Source: Amia ocellicauda
Taxonomy: Eukaryota > Chordata > Actinopteri > Amiiformes > Amiidae
Assembly (NCBI RefSeq): GCF_036373705.1
Contig: NC_089853.1
Coordinates: forward strand, 5,964,405 to 6,028,404
DNA: 64,000 bases
Direction of reading: 5' to 3'
Part shown: in pieces, positions 42,557 to 56,349 of the stretch
Layout: each line of letters starts with the position of its first letter
Numbering within the stretch: the first letter of the stretch is position 1
Program-made: the position numbers and the translations under genes
The notes under the pieces: generated by a model
Told to the model about the DNA's origin: nothing
Database searches by the model: none
What the model saw: the letters and a program-made list of their open reading frames with translations, nothing else

Positions 42557-43015
42557 AATAAACTAATGCAATTCAGTTTGATCATCTTCCCAGCGAAGCA
42601 GGCTTGCGGAACAGGGCTGGAGGTGTCAAGAATCCCTTCCCAAAATATCGCCTGACAGGTCCCAGTGGGAATTACTCCTCCCAGATTTGTGGGCATTAAT
42701 GTTCCAGGCTTTTGACTTGAGCTACAAAAGACCTCCGCACAGGAGCTCTCTTCTCTTCCCAGGGAGGTGAATTTGGACTCGTTGCTTAAAAATGCAGCTC
42801 TGCTCCTTGGAGCCGGTCTCTCAGAGCTGTGGCTGTGTCACCTGTCGTTCTTATGACACGAATAGGTGCCCAACGTCTTTCCTGCCAGTGTTGCAGCCAG
42901 ACCCAACAATGATGAGAGGAAGCATAAATCACAATCACTTTTGTTGCACCCTTATTCTGATTGGTCGAAAATGCAAGGACGTGACGTGTCATTTGCCGGC
43001 AATCATTTTCCTGCC
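42206..43015. other. Spacer without recognisable genes
   Basis: AT-rich sequence with (TTA)n near 42232-42246 and (AT)n at 42520-42550. No coding exon recognised. Confidence 0.5.
42520..42550. repeat. (AT)n microsatellite
   Basis: A pure AT run of about 31 bases followed by an A-rich stretch. Confidence 0.95.
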
Positions 43016-43127
43016 CCCATTCACACTGTTGCTGGAAAATTGCCAGCAATTAGACTAGGACCCTTGCCAGACCTTGCCGGCAACAAAATGCCATCATATT
43101 GCCGGCAATTGTTTCAGTGTGAATGGG
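43016..43127. mobile_element. Miniature inverted-repeat element with 13-base perfect ends
   Basis: CCCATTCACACTG at 43016-43028 is perfectly repeated in inverse orientation at 43115-43127. Inside, TTGCCGGCAA-type palindromes occur next to the arms (43073-43084, 43099-43109), and another lies just outside at 42993-43002. No coding sequence. The end pattern suggests a PIF/Harbinger or hAT derivative; target duplication is unclear. Confidence 0.6.
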
Positions 43128-44093
43128 ATATTAGTTTACAGGTCGCTGTCGGGTTGTAATGCAATTGCAAAATACAAGTCACCAAGCTCATCGACACCAA
43201 CCATCCAAACAGCACTAGAAATGGAAAATAAATATTCATATATATTCATCCAAGAACATCAGATCATTTACATATAAATACCAAAGCAACAATGTGGGTG
43301 GAAGTGTGTTGTTTACTGGCAGATCATTAAAGGTACATAAGCTGCACCTGGACAGAATAAAATCCCCAAACACAATGCAGCGCAGAGAATAAAACCTGCT
43401 TTTCTAAGCAAGCCGTATATTTATATAAAAAAAAATCAAAGCCCATCAGCGTGTGATTAAACTGTCCACCCTGCGTGCTGGTCACTGCTCTCGCGGGCGG
43501 TTAATGATTCCACCGAGCGTTTCATTCGGCTTGATCTTAGAGCCGCCGAAGAATCAGAAATGTCAGATCAAAGCCTGCCGTGATCAATGCCGTATTGATT
43601 GCTGTTTTGAAGCCTGGTTTGCCAATCCTGAGCTGAACAAATGTGCTCTGCAGCCCACGGGAGACCTTCTCCTTTGAGGATCAGTTTGGGGCCAATTAAC
43701 AGAGCCACAATTACACTGACCCATCTGAATATGTCGTCTTGGCTTCTGCACTTCGTTTGCTTAACAGCCTCCCAAGGATCGCTCTCCTCAACGCGGTGGA
43801 GCTCATTACAGGAGGACACCCTGACAAGGCTCTGCTGTTGCTTAGCAATTGGCAACACCTTTGCTTTTAGTAGAACACACAGCTGGCTTAAAAAAAAATA
43901 CGTCTGTTCTGTGATGATACAAGACAGGGAAGGCATGATGAAAAACTAATATGTCTGCGATGGAGGGCTCTGCGTGGATAACAGGGCATTTCCCAGGACA
44001 CAAACCTGTCTTGAGCAGCAGAACAGATGGCAACCGCTTCCTCATTCAGGGAAACTTGCGGACGCATCGCCCACAGTCGGTCTCAGACACCTG

Positions 44094-44129
<36 letters not shown>

Positions 44130-44645
44130 AAACATCTCAATGAGCCAACAATGAAAACATTAGAACTACTGATCATTTTCTAAGTATATGTAATTATTTA
44201 TAGGACAGATATGCTGTTGATCAATGCAATATTGATTGTTTTACACAGCTCTGAGCTTTGTTACTGAATATGAATCTAGGTCTGCATCTAATTCTTGTTC
44301 CACAACATTAGCCAAGGTTTGAATACATTTCGTGGCAACTACTGGCCAAATAAATAAACAAATAAACTACAAACATGCAGCACGTCTGAAACACACATTG
44401 GAACTAAATAAGAACAAACTGCATATCAATCAATTTGGTGTTCAATAAACAAATTACCCAGCAACCACATGGAAATGCAGGCCTTTCATATACACATGAA
44501 TTTTGTCTACACATGTTATTAGATCTATAAAGCACATTGTTGATTGGAATACCCGCTCTTTCCTTATAAATGTACAGAATCCTATTGTGCAAGTCATTTT
44601 TTGATTGGCAAATGCATTGGTAATCTAGGATATTACCAGGAACAT
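43128..44645. other. Region without recognisable genes, 43.1-44.6 kb
   Basis: No coding exon recognised. The patch 43440-43760 has balanced composition and no repeat features and is a candidate regulatory block. A (CA)n tract lies at 44095-44126. Confidence 0.45.
44095..44126. repeat. (CA)n microsatellite
   Basis: A pure CA run of about 32 bases. Confidence 0.95.
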
Positions 44646-44822
44646 ATAAGAAAGTGTCCAATCGAGAGGAGGCCATTCGCCCCATCGTGCTCGTTTGGTG
44701 TCCATTAATAACTAAGTGATCAAGGATCCTATCCAGTCTGTTTTTGAATGATCCCAAATTGTCTCTTCAGCCACATCGCTGGGGAGTTTGTTCAGATTGT
44801 GACGCCTCTCTGTGTGAAGGAG
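44646..44822 (-). mobile_element. CR1-clade LINE, short 3'-end fragment
   Basis: Nearly identical to the first 130 or so bases of the intronic copy at 4700, starting AAGAAAGTGTCCAATCGAGA and running to GACGCCTCTCTGTGTGAAG. Only the last part of the element was inserted. Confidence 0.85.
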
Positions 44823-45619
44823 CATCACATTTTCGTAACACTACTGAGTTTCCTATCGATTTCAGACTTTCTGTTTTCACAATCCATGTATTCTACAGTT
44901 TAAATGGTCTGTATTTATAATACAGAAAAGCACCGGAGATACATGTATGTGATCTGATGTGCAGAGCTGACAGGAAATAATCAGCCTTCACGCGTATTTA
45001 CAGTAAATAGGGAATGAAAACGATGGTAAAATCCCAGAGGAGTGTTCCTTGAAGGGTCAGCTTTAATAAACGGAGAAGCCATGTTGGTCACCGCTCTGAA
45101 TTTGATCGTTATTAAAACCGAACATGGCATTTCCTCAGACGGGAGAAGGGATTGAACGAGAGACCTATGGAGGCATTCGTGGCATTTCTATTTTTTATTA
45201 TTATTCATAGAGGAAGAAAGCAAAAAGAGCCGGTAACTGTGGTGACACCTGAGGGACACGATTTCTATTTAAAACCTGGCCTGCCACCCCCCCTCAGCCT
45301 CCGAGGTTAAAGGGCGTATTTCACTCTTGCATTGAGAGAAGCATCCTCTCTGCACCTCAGTTTCTGCAATGCTGGGGAATTTAAGCAGTAGGTTATTTTT
45401 GGCGTAGAGAGCGATGGAAGCTGATGTTTTCAGACATCTGACACAGTGCAAGAATGCCTTGATAATCCTCCTAGTTTTTTTTTTTGATTGTTTGTTTGCT
45501 TTTGGTCATCACTAGAGGTTTGTTTTCATTACAGTTTGGCTCGTTTGGGGAACCCATATAGGCCTATTATTTGGTTGGTCAAATGTGTTTGGACTACTGT
45601 ATGTAGTTACTGTATTACC

Positions 45620-45650
<31 letters not shown>

Positions 45651-48600
45651 CATATTGTATGCGTTATGCCATTTCTTATATGCTCTAATCATGTAAATAT
45701 CTGGTGTTTTATCAATACAAAATGAACCAAGCTCACTTGATTATTGCAATGTGAACACAAGCGATCCGAGTCCTGAGAAAACACAGAAGTGAACCACGAA
45801 AACGAACCCGAGTTAGTTTCCAAATGAACACAGCACGCTTGTACACAAGGCAAATGTGAACAGCGAGCACACTGATATATTGTTTTAAAGCAATGTTAGT
45901 TTGAAATGAACCCTGTGTGAATGGGGGTAACACTCCCTCAGCTATCCATGGGCATAAACCCCCTGTGCCAAAAGAGCACATCCCCAATCAGAACATCATC
46001 ATAATAATAATGATTAAATCCTCACCCCAGACATTGGAAACACAGAGAAATAAATACGAATGTCGCTCTGTAGCTCTGCGGATTTTAAAACCTGCACATT
46101 TCAGGGCCGCAGGAGAACAATAGCTTTCCTTATTCTGACTTCTGTCTGCCTGTGCAGATTTACTCACAATAAGGTAAGAATTGAGAAATCGTGGTGATAT
46201 AACAGTCTGCAGCTCGTAAGACAACGGAGCGAACCGCTGTGTCGCCACGTGACTCTCTCGCCCGCCTCAGCGTCATATGAACATGTGTCAGGCTTCACTC
46301 CCCGTTCCCGTGGAACCCCAGAAAACAGGTCAAGCACCGAACAGTCGCTCACAATCTCCATTTCAACCCCCCATCCTATTAGGCATCAACATCTGAGAAG
46401 CTGGCATGCAGAAACCAAATGAGAAAATCATATTTTCCGATTTGACGCGCATGTCCCTGGTTTCCGAGAAAGCAGTGTCGGATCGGCCATGATTTTGAGG
46501 GCTGCGAGTTCTGACAGGTATCGCACGAGAGGAGATTCGCTGTGACAAATAAATCACTGTGCCGCTCCGCAGTGACAGAACGAATTGTTCAATCCCATTA
46601 CATCTCTGTACCTACACCACCGATGCTCACACCATATGGCCGACTCATCTGGGCCCTGGGAGCTGAAAACTCTGTTCTGTGATTAAACACAATGAGATGA
46701 TGAAGATAAGCACATCGGCAGCCTGCTGCAAACCAGTCCGCTGTGTCAGAAGCTTTCCGGTTTGCTAATTAGCGCTTAGATTACTGCAGCTAACAGCGGC
46801 TCTGCAAAGATGTGTTCTGCGGCGCCGCAGGGCGGTGAGGCAGCCAGTGGCCGGTCGTCTTGTCCGCGAGGAGCCGCAGAACGTGCTCGGTGAAGGAGGT
46901 ATCACTGGCCCTGACATTCACTCAGCCTACTCACTCACTTTGAAGAGAAAGAAGCCTGATCCCCACAGAGCCCACTGGGGTGGGACTGAGATGTTTCAAT
47001 TGTGATGTTTGTCCAGCACAAGAACTTACCTGTCGTTCGCAGCCGACTCTGCAACCTTCAGTCTTATTGTTCCACAAAATCTACCATTTAAATGTATTAT
47101 AGCCAGACAATCATTAAGAATATAGAGGCCATAACTGGGCGTGTTCATCACAACCTATTCTTCAATAATAATAATCAGAACAAAACTACCTTTTCTTCAT
47201 TCTTCATAATATTGTTATTTTATTGTGATTTTGCACCTGCACTAATACCAGCTCCTCATGGCAAAGTGCTGCTACTAACCGAGAGCTGACCTCTCATCTG
47301 CACCAGTACCCCGACACCCCAGTGAACATAGATCGTGTTATTGTGCATATTTCATCACGTATCTTACATGTTACAGGTAAATGACCGTACCATGTGTTGT
47401 TAGCAAAGAGAAACAGCAGTGGGAAACAAATCCACATTATAGGACAGATAACTGTGGTAAATGACGAATGCTATGTTTGCACCTTGCAGTCCTCGTGACT
47501 ACACCATGCTTTTACTTTGCTTTTCCATCACGCTCCACCGCACCTCTCCCCCTGCGCTGCCATTGCCCTTTGCTTCAGCGCACTTTCCCTGGGAAGACCA
47601 CCGTCCTGTGTACACAAGGGGCATAGCTACAGCTACTGACAGTGGACAGGTCCTCTCCTCTCCAGAGCCGAGGGAACCGAGAGCCGGTCCTCGATCAGGC
47701 TGGATCTCATTCCCCCAAATCAGAGGTCAGAGAGTGGATGTCTCTCAGTTAAGAGCCCAAATATCCCTCCCTCCCTGCCTGTGCGCTCTGTGTGTCTGGA
47801 GCCATCAGTCTCCCTGCTGTCTGTCAGTCACGGGGGTGGGGGGGAGTGTCTCTGTCTCGCTGTTCTCTGACGGACAGGTCTGATGTGCCTCGCCTGCACT
47901 CCATGTGTGTGCTGTCAGCCAGACACGCTCAATAAACAGACGTCCTGGGAGTCGGCCTCCTTCACAGATAACCGTTGGGCAGCTGCAGCATCAAGGGCAC
48001 AATGAGACGGTGAAACTCTTAATGGAAACTTCCAGCAGGGAAGCTGTGACAGTCAATGGTGTCAACGATGTAGGGCTTCGGAGGCATAGGTGGAATAAAA
48101 TGCTTTTATTCCCATTTTCCTCAAATAAACTAATAACATTAAATATACATTCTTGCTGTTTAGCTTCCTATGGATTTAAAAGGAGTTGTTAAGACAGGAC
48201 TCGACCAAATCTAATTTTGAGCTTCCCATGCATCGCAAATGACAAACTCTTACCCTGTTGCATTTTGATTGATAAGTGGTAGAAAGTGGCTTCTTCAGGT
48301 TTGTGCAAAGAGGGGGGTAGATCAAAGTTTTGATTTGGTTTTGCCCTTAGTTTCAAATTTATTTGACATACAGTACACTGAAAGTTATACCAGGCAGAAT
48401 ATACATGTCTATACAGATTTGTATTCCACTGTACAGGCAAACTCTTTTTGAGTACAACAGTTCAGAAGAAAGATTTATCAGTTTGGCACAGCAATGCAGC
48501 ATCTCAGATTTGATTAGAGATTTGGATTTGATTATGTAGGTGTTTGGCTAATTCATTGTCATCCCTTCATATATTGCAGATTTGGCTGTTTACCAAAGAA

Positions 48601-51600
48601 AGGTATGCCTCCCAATCCACTGCAATGCCAATATTCATTTAGGTTTTTCAGGAAACCGCTGTTGTTTCGACTCATATTCAAAAGCATGAATGTTCACTGC
48701 TAGTTTGTTTCTTGTGTAGATGTTTCAGATCAAATCCTCTCTGCACCCGCAATTAATTCTCATACTTCTGTAGTGCGTCCCGCAGAGGACGATGGGGGGG
48801 GAAACACACATTTGTTTGGATTTGGAGGCAGGGGATGAAAGACAAAATTGTCACCTTGCCACAGAGTTTCACTGTCAGCAGCCGGGGGCATCCGTGATCA
48901 GATCTGTTCTGTGGCGGTCCTGGAGCAGGGGCTGCGCATACGGCCCGGTCTGGCTCTCTCTCTCTCAGCAGCCAGTGTAACGGGGGGGAGATTACGGCAC
49001 TGAGTAGGTCTCTCTGACCTCAGTGTGAGAGTCCACATCTCTTCTCATCTCATCTCCAGTTGTTATGGAGATGCTGCAGCGCGGAGGCCGACGGCACCGA
49101 CAGCCACAGATCCCTCGAGCCTTTTCCATCACTGCGCTGCGATTCCAGCTGTTCACATCGGCCTCCCCCTGAACGCTTGCCATTCAGCCCGAGTGCTAAT
49201 TAGGAATGATTATGTTTAATACCTATTATTATTATATTATGATAATGATGATGAACCGAGCGCCCGATGTAAGCGACTGTGGAATTGGATATTGATCTAA
49301 ATGTGAATGCTTTTAAAATAGTCACAACACTGTTACACACTCTACCTGCACAGTGCTGCTTTAATTGTATTCACTCAACCGCCTCCCATTGGTGTGTCTC
49401 ACGATGTGTTTCCAGCAAAGCAGAGAGCTTTCACTTTTCAAAATGGACTTTTCTTCTGCGTCTGGAGAGTCCTTCATACCATTCCTGTGTTCATTCTTCT
49501 CACCTGAATGCTGCAATTTCGCTAGAATAAGATGCACTTGACTATAATGGTTTATTAGGTCTAAAGAGGAGATTGCAATGGGGCGTTGTTGTTGTTCAGC
49601 ACAGTAACCTTGTCTCGGTCTGTGTGAGAACTGGAAGAGTGTTCAGGGTCCTCTCGACAGGTGTGATGCTCTGCGCCCTGGTAATTCTGCTGGTGTTTGT
49701 TGCGTGTGTCACCAGGCTGTTTTGTGTTGTAGTTGCCAATTTGTAGGAAGCAGGGATCAGTGCTACAAGACGTAATGAGTGGGGGGGTGCGTAGATTGGT
49801 ATTCTTTGTTCATTTGGTGTCATAGCAGCACTATCATTAACTGGGATCCTTCATTGCTCTTCACAGGGCAGCAGGCTGGCGTCGCTGCTCGATACCCCAA
49901 TACACCCAGCTCAACACTACATTAAGCCCACGCAGAAACAATCCCGTTTTCCCTAAATTATTCATTGCTTTCTCACAGCCAAGAAGACGGGCAAGTGGCG
50001 GAGAAGAAAGGAAAGAGAGAGTGAAAAAGAGTAAGAGAGATAGGCAAGATAATTTTCTCCCCCCTCTCCCTGATGAAAACTGGATAGTTGTCTCTATGTT
50101 GGCTCTTCATTTTGGATTCGGTGCCTACCCTTCAATTTCAACTTGTAATGTGCCAAGAATCCTACTGCCTTTCTGGGATAATTGCCCTCGCTGGTTGGCA
50201 CAGAGCTGCAAGAGCTCATGTTGGCAACGCTCTGCATGCTGGTGGAGCGGGACCTCGGACCAGCTGTTGCAGTGATTGGGTTTGTGGGTTGATTGAAAAG
50301 GATGCAGATAGAAGGAGGCAGAATGATGTATCTGTTGCAAGGAAAATCTGGCTAGAGATGGTCATATAGGAAGGAACCCTACAGAGATCAGCGGTCCTGT
50401 CCAGTCAGACTCTAAGGAGCATCTTGGCCGTATATGATATGATGAAGACCTTCGTATCCTTGTCTTGTGCTTTGTGAACTTTTAAGATTTCCTGTCATTG
50501 CACCACTAAATCTTTGCTTTTTTTTGTTTCCTATTATAGTAGTTAATTAGTTTCCTTATTGCAGGTGAGTAGTGTTGTATTTATTTGAGCCCTGATAATG
50601 ACTCCTAACCAGATTGTCCCAATCCCATCACAGCTTGTAGGAGGTTGAACACGTCAGTCCATCGTCCCAAGTATTTGAAACGACAACATATCGAACGCAC
50701 GGCATCATACAAAAACTGTCTCAACAATTAACTTTTGCTTCGTTTGTTTTGATTGGTTGGTTGTTTTTTTCTTTCATGTGTTGCAGCCACATCAGCACTT
50801 CCCACGTCACACAGGGCTCCAGCGTTCTGATAGCACACAGTTAAAGATAGAAGATGAACGTCTCAGACTCAGTGGCACATCTGCAATCCATCCGATTATC
50901 TCGGTCCATCTGCAGAGGCAATACCAGGAATTGGCACGCAGCCTACGTGTTGCCGTCAGTAATTCAAACCAGGATCACAGGCACGGCAGCTCCGAGGTCT
51001 CAGCGTTAGTTTCTTCACTGCACTGTGTCATGATGGTGACACTGATATGATCGCTTATGACTTGAATTGCAATGACATTTCCCTGCTCTTCTGAGCGTGG
51101 GTCTCTCTGGCTGTGTTTAAAGGTCCGAACGTAAGAAGTGTATCGATAGGTATGGTGCCTTTCTCGGCGTGACCAATGCAGCGGTCACCTAGAACACAAA
51201 CAGCTCAACAACCCTGTTCTCTTCAGACCAATGCCAAACTCAATCTTATAAGACATTACAGTTTGTTGTTCTTTCTGGTTCTTTAAATTCAGTGCCGTGT
51301 GAATATTATTCTTGGCACCACTCTAAAGACCACCCCCCATTCGACTGAATGCAAGTTGACATCATGAAAATAGTTGCACTGGAATCATAACTTAAACATT
51401 TAAGCTTTCATAGAGATATAAACAATTACAATCCTGTTTATTTTCCATTACATATGCCAGGGTGCTGCAATGTTTTTCAGAACCCAATATTTGATCTTCA
51501 GAAGAAAGGTGCAAACTGGTTGTCTCTTCCAGAAGTATTTCAGTTATTCATTACTATCTCACAGCCAAGAAAAATAAATGTTGATTGATTTTACTCATTG

Positions 51601-54600
51601 GTGAAGATTTAAAACAAATACTACTTACAAATAAACTTCCTCTTCTATCCAATACTATTTTATCTTTTTTTGTTTATTTATTGGTTTCTTTGTTTCTCTG
51701 GCCTAATCCAATTACTCTCCAACAATCCTGAAATACATGTATTCATTAACAAAACCCACCTTTGTGCTGTTTGTGTCTTCAGATAATTAGTGTATTCTCG
51801 GTGTGAGTGTCAGCGAGGCAACACGTTTGCTCCCAGCACAATCACAGGTACCTTAAATATTTATTAGCTGGTTTCTTGGTGTCTCGGAGGCACGATTGTG
51901 TGTAATTACCTTGGCTCTTTTATATTTCATAGTTGTGAAGACATCAGCAGAACGGGACTCAATTACCTTCCGAAAAAAGAACGAAACAAACAACCACTGA
52001 ATGCTGGAATTTGCATATTGAGCAGGTTACCCAAAGCAGAAGCACAGTTTTCTAATGAATGTTCAGGCATAACCTTAATTTAATTACACAATAGAGCAGA
52101 CATGATTACTGTGGCAAAACACATGCATGAAAGCAATTTGTTTCTGTCTCCGTCTCTACCTGCATGATGGGCAATTGTCTGGGCCTGTACCTTCGTCCGC
52201 ACTTCCTCGGTCATCCACTGGCTCTTCCTTGCATGGGTGCATATTGACCAGGGATGCGCGGTGTTTAAGGAGAGTTAATAGGCTTTTTGTTAACGTTAGA
52301 ATAAATCAACACGGCTTTCTAGCATCTGAGCGGTGCTTAATGTAGTTTAGTGGTGTCATGTCCACTCCCTGGAGTGGCACGTATTCTTTCAGCTCTCAAT
52401 TTGTCTGCACACAACGGGCCTAATTAAGTAATATCTAATACATATAGATTGTGCAGTAGTTGTTTTGTCATTATCCGGTTTCAAGAGTACCTTTGAAATG
52501 ATCAGCTGTATTCAATTTCAAGATACAACCCATATGTTAGGGATTTCCTTGACACTCTGGGTGAGATGTTGGTTTAATAATGAGGTTCAACAACAAGTTT
52601 ATTAAATACATTTTCCACATTTCCAAAGGCTTTAAGAAGTATCTTCATGCCCTGAAGATCAAATAAAGTCCAGGGACAAATGACAGATCTGTCTAATTAA
52701 GAATTTAAGTGACAGAGCACAGCTAGAACCAAAATCCGAAACCCTCTGTTCTTGGTTGTGTAGCATTGAGAAGCCAATGCCTTGTGTAGGTGCTTTTCAG
52801 ACACAGTTTAGCCCCGGTCTGGGACTGCCCAACGTTATCATCGTTAGGGTCTTCCAAGACTAGAGCCAATCTGTGAAATCAGTTTGTAGTGCGGAGAAGG
52901 TATTGTTGTGTTACTCAGGGAGAGACTCACAGGCCTGGTAGCTTAAACCAACACACTGAATCAACACGTAATGCTGTTGACCCCAGAAACCCAGACAAAT
53001 TCACACAAGAGGGAAAGCAATTACTATTTCGCGAAAGCAAGTGTAAATCAATGGCACAGGCCCGTAATTACAAACACAGGGGCAGGCCATCACCTAGGCT
53101 ATGGGTGGACATGCAGCTTTAACTATAACACCCATTGGAATTGATATCCACTTATCTGACATGAATCACTGCGCCGCTTCGATCCCACAGCCTGTTTTCC
53201 GATGCGATTTTAAACAAGCTGTCATTCTGTGCCCCGAAGCAAAGCAGAAAACAATATTAAAAACACAAAGGGGGAGAAAAAAGAGAAAAAAACATGAAAT
53301 GAAGTCTAATTTTGGAAATGAAAAAGACAAACTGGCAGAGATGCATATTCAGAGCTGTAAACCTCTATACAAAAGAGACGGGATGTGCTTTGAAAGCTCA
53401 ATTTGTTTTTGTTTTTTAAATACCCATAAGTCTGCTGTGCTCCGTCACATCAGCATCCTACTGGTTGTGTTTCTCAGTCGTGCTCATCTATCAAGTACGC
53501 TGACAGGTCCCCACGGGTAGGAGTTGTGTCACACTCAACTGTTTGTTTCTAGGTATCTGATTATGATGTTGATTATTAATATCATCGTAAAATATTGCTG
53601 CAACCCAGTGGAATTTATTTTCTGGTCTTATTAGGAACAATTCAGTTTAATCTCATTGTTCAAAAACGTATTTACGTATTCTTCTGTTCACAAGCCTTAT
53701 TCTAGTTTAATGTGTGTGGGGGGTGATGTCAAGTAAGACATTAGAAGGACTTCTGCAGCCGCTTGCACTGATGAATTAGATAGAGTAGACTTCATTGCTT
53801 CAAACAGAATGCCTCCTGGACCAATTGCGTCTGTTCCAAAGACTAATAAGAATAAGATGCGGAAATTCATTAAAAGAAATAATTGAATTGAATTGACCTT
53901 GGCTATTTGAATATGTATATAGTTTCTCCATTCGAGTGCACGGAGCTTTAAATCATTTATACTTCTTTTCTTTTTTGTGAAGCATTAAATTCTGCGTGTG
54001 CTTGGCGGCTCTGTGTTTGATCTTTAGAAATGTCATCTTGAAGCTCCGAAAGGGAAAAGCATCGCAGCTCTGGAGTTGCAAGACATAACGAGATGAAAGC
54101 GTGAGTGAGAGAGAGAGCTGGAGTCGGTCCAATTTCAGCGAGTGGATTGTTACCGGCCTGATCTGAGCTGAAGCTGGGCTTGCTCTACACATCTTCTAGA
54201 GCAGGAACAGGGATTTGTAGATGGCTGCCCAGCGCGCTGTAACTCTGACTCCGAAACCTTGAACTGTTGAAGAGAAATTGCAATGGGTTTACAGCCTGCA
54301 CCGGCAATTACTGGCAATCTCTTCAGTGACGAGAGCGCTATTAAATCGAGGCACGCTCGGCGCACAAGTCCGCAGCATGATTTATATGTATCATGCTTCA
54401 GGAAAATTGCTTCATTACACAGATAGGAGAGACGAGGACTGAGCTGTAAGTGGCACCGAGCACCGACTGCAGGTGTTCATATCCGGTGCTGCTGTCGTCG
54501 TCTCGGCTTGCGGTAGAAGAGACTTGTTCCACAGGGAGACGGGAACGCGAGAGAGCAGGCCATCGTAGAGACTGAATTTGGCTGACGAGATAATGTTAAC

Positions 54601-56260
54601 ATCCCGCTGAGAGAGAGGAAACACGGCCCCATCTTACAATAGGGTTTCTAAACTGACACCCTGAATTGCGAGCAAAATCAAGCACCTCGTGGAACAGAAA
54701 ATTGTGGCACAAATGTATCCCATGATTCTCAGTATACGAATACAAATATATATATGGATAAGCTTCAGTATCCTCTGAGAATAGGATTTTAAAATGCTTC
54801 CACAAGAGTGGGAGGCTTATCCCCAGGGATGGAGAGAGGGAACCGGACTGGCGGTCGTTCAGGGCCAGACTGCAGTTGTTTACTTCGAGCTCCCGCCTCC
54901 TACGTTCAATTTCTTGGCGGCATTTAAGTTAAGAGGATGGAAATGAGATGTGGGTTGAGAGTGGGAGTGGAGAGCCCTTATCCATTTCCAGTTCTCGCCT
55001 CCTCATGTCTGCAGTCGTGAGAGAGGAATGGGGCAGGAAGGACTTCGGACTGGACTGGACTGGACACTTCAAAGGGCTCTTTCGCTTTCCCTGCTGCCGT
55101 TCTCATGGCTCTGCTCCGCAAAAGGCAGCAGAGGAGACTGAGAAGACCCCCAATTCTAACAACCAGGCCGTTTCTTTTGCTGTTTGGTTGACCTGCAAGG
55201 GTCTGGCGCATCAATAAGAAAGGGGACTCATACCAGTCAAAAGTTGGATCCAGACTCTCAGAAGCAGCACTTATTTATTTATTTTTTTAATCCCTGGCTT
55301 TATGAGGAGAACTTTCAACACTTTTACCAGGTGAAAGAATCGTTGCAGCTTGAGAATGCCCAATTCAGATTGACAGTAATTGTTCCAAATGGTATAAAAT
55401 TAGTCTTTTGTGTGTGATAATCAGGCTGGAACTGAGATTCCTCTAAAATAATTATCATTTTTACAAATTTCAGTTTAACTGTACTCAGCAATCCCCAATT
55501 AAGACACCATCGCCCCCTGCAGATTTAATCAGGAATGGTTTTGAGGAAAATGGGAATTCCTAGGGTTCAGTTCAGCAAACCAAATGCAATCTTCATGCTA
55601 AATCTGGTAGGTAGAATAAATATACATACAATATAACTATACTCAAATCACACACAGATATATATTTAGTTTGTTTCTATGTATTTTTCATTCACAATCT
55701 GCTTTATCTAAAAAAACTGCAGGATGTTTACATGCCGTGCATCTGATATTTCTCCTTTGTCGACTAAATCAGCTGTCAAGAACATGATCAAGGTCCCAGT
55801 ACACACACAATACAGTGCAGCTAATGCACAAACTCTGCAGCAAATCTCGATAACACAGCACGTTCAGTTTACTTCCTTGCCTGGCAAATTTGAAATGACA
55901 ACGTATTCTTTGGGATTTCCATGTATTCTACTTAAACATGATCAGGACTGAACATGCAAGGAATTTCAGCTCAAAACTAAATAATACAGTGAACATTTAC
56001 TGTCAACATTGCATGTACTGTTAATTTCTTTTCTTTACATAAAATACTGAACTTCACTGTTCTTGTGAGCGTTGAAGCTGCTCTTAATTTAGCCCATCCA
56101 GGGAATCAGTATTTTTAGATGAAGAGGCTCATGACAGTCTGGTATAAAAATATGCTTTTCATCAGTTTACACAACTTCTGAAGAGACACCTTCCCACTCG
56201 TTAGACACACTTGAAAGGAAACATGACAATATGACAATTATGCCATTAGATGTATTTTAT
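44823..56260. other. Region without recognisable genes, 44.8-56.3 kb
   Basis: The longest stretch without a recognised gene or transposon, about 11.4 kb. It has an (AT)n run at 45623-45650 and many AT-rich patches alternating with GC-balanced ones (for example 46730-46900). Open frames are short and lack protein-like features. Confidence 0.5.
45623..45650. repeat. (AT)n microsatellite
   Basis: A pure AT run of about 28 bases. Confidence 0.95.
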
Positions 56261-56263
56261 ATA

Positions 56264-56344
56264 TACAGCTCTGGAAATAATTAAGAGACCACTCCAAGTT
56301 CAGAAATCAATGTTAAGTGGTTCTCTTAATTTTTTCCAGCGCTA
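56264..56344. mobile_element. Near-palindromic Tc1/mariner-like miniature element, copy 2
   Basis: Same arms as the copy at 36212: TACAGCTCTGGAAATAATTA then AGAGACCACT, with the inverted right arm ending at GCGCTA. It is 81 bases, slightly longer and more diverged, with a different loop. It sits in a TATATA context, fitting TA target use. Confidence 0.72.
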
Positions 56345-56349
56345 TATAT

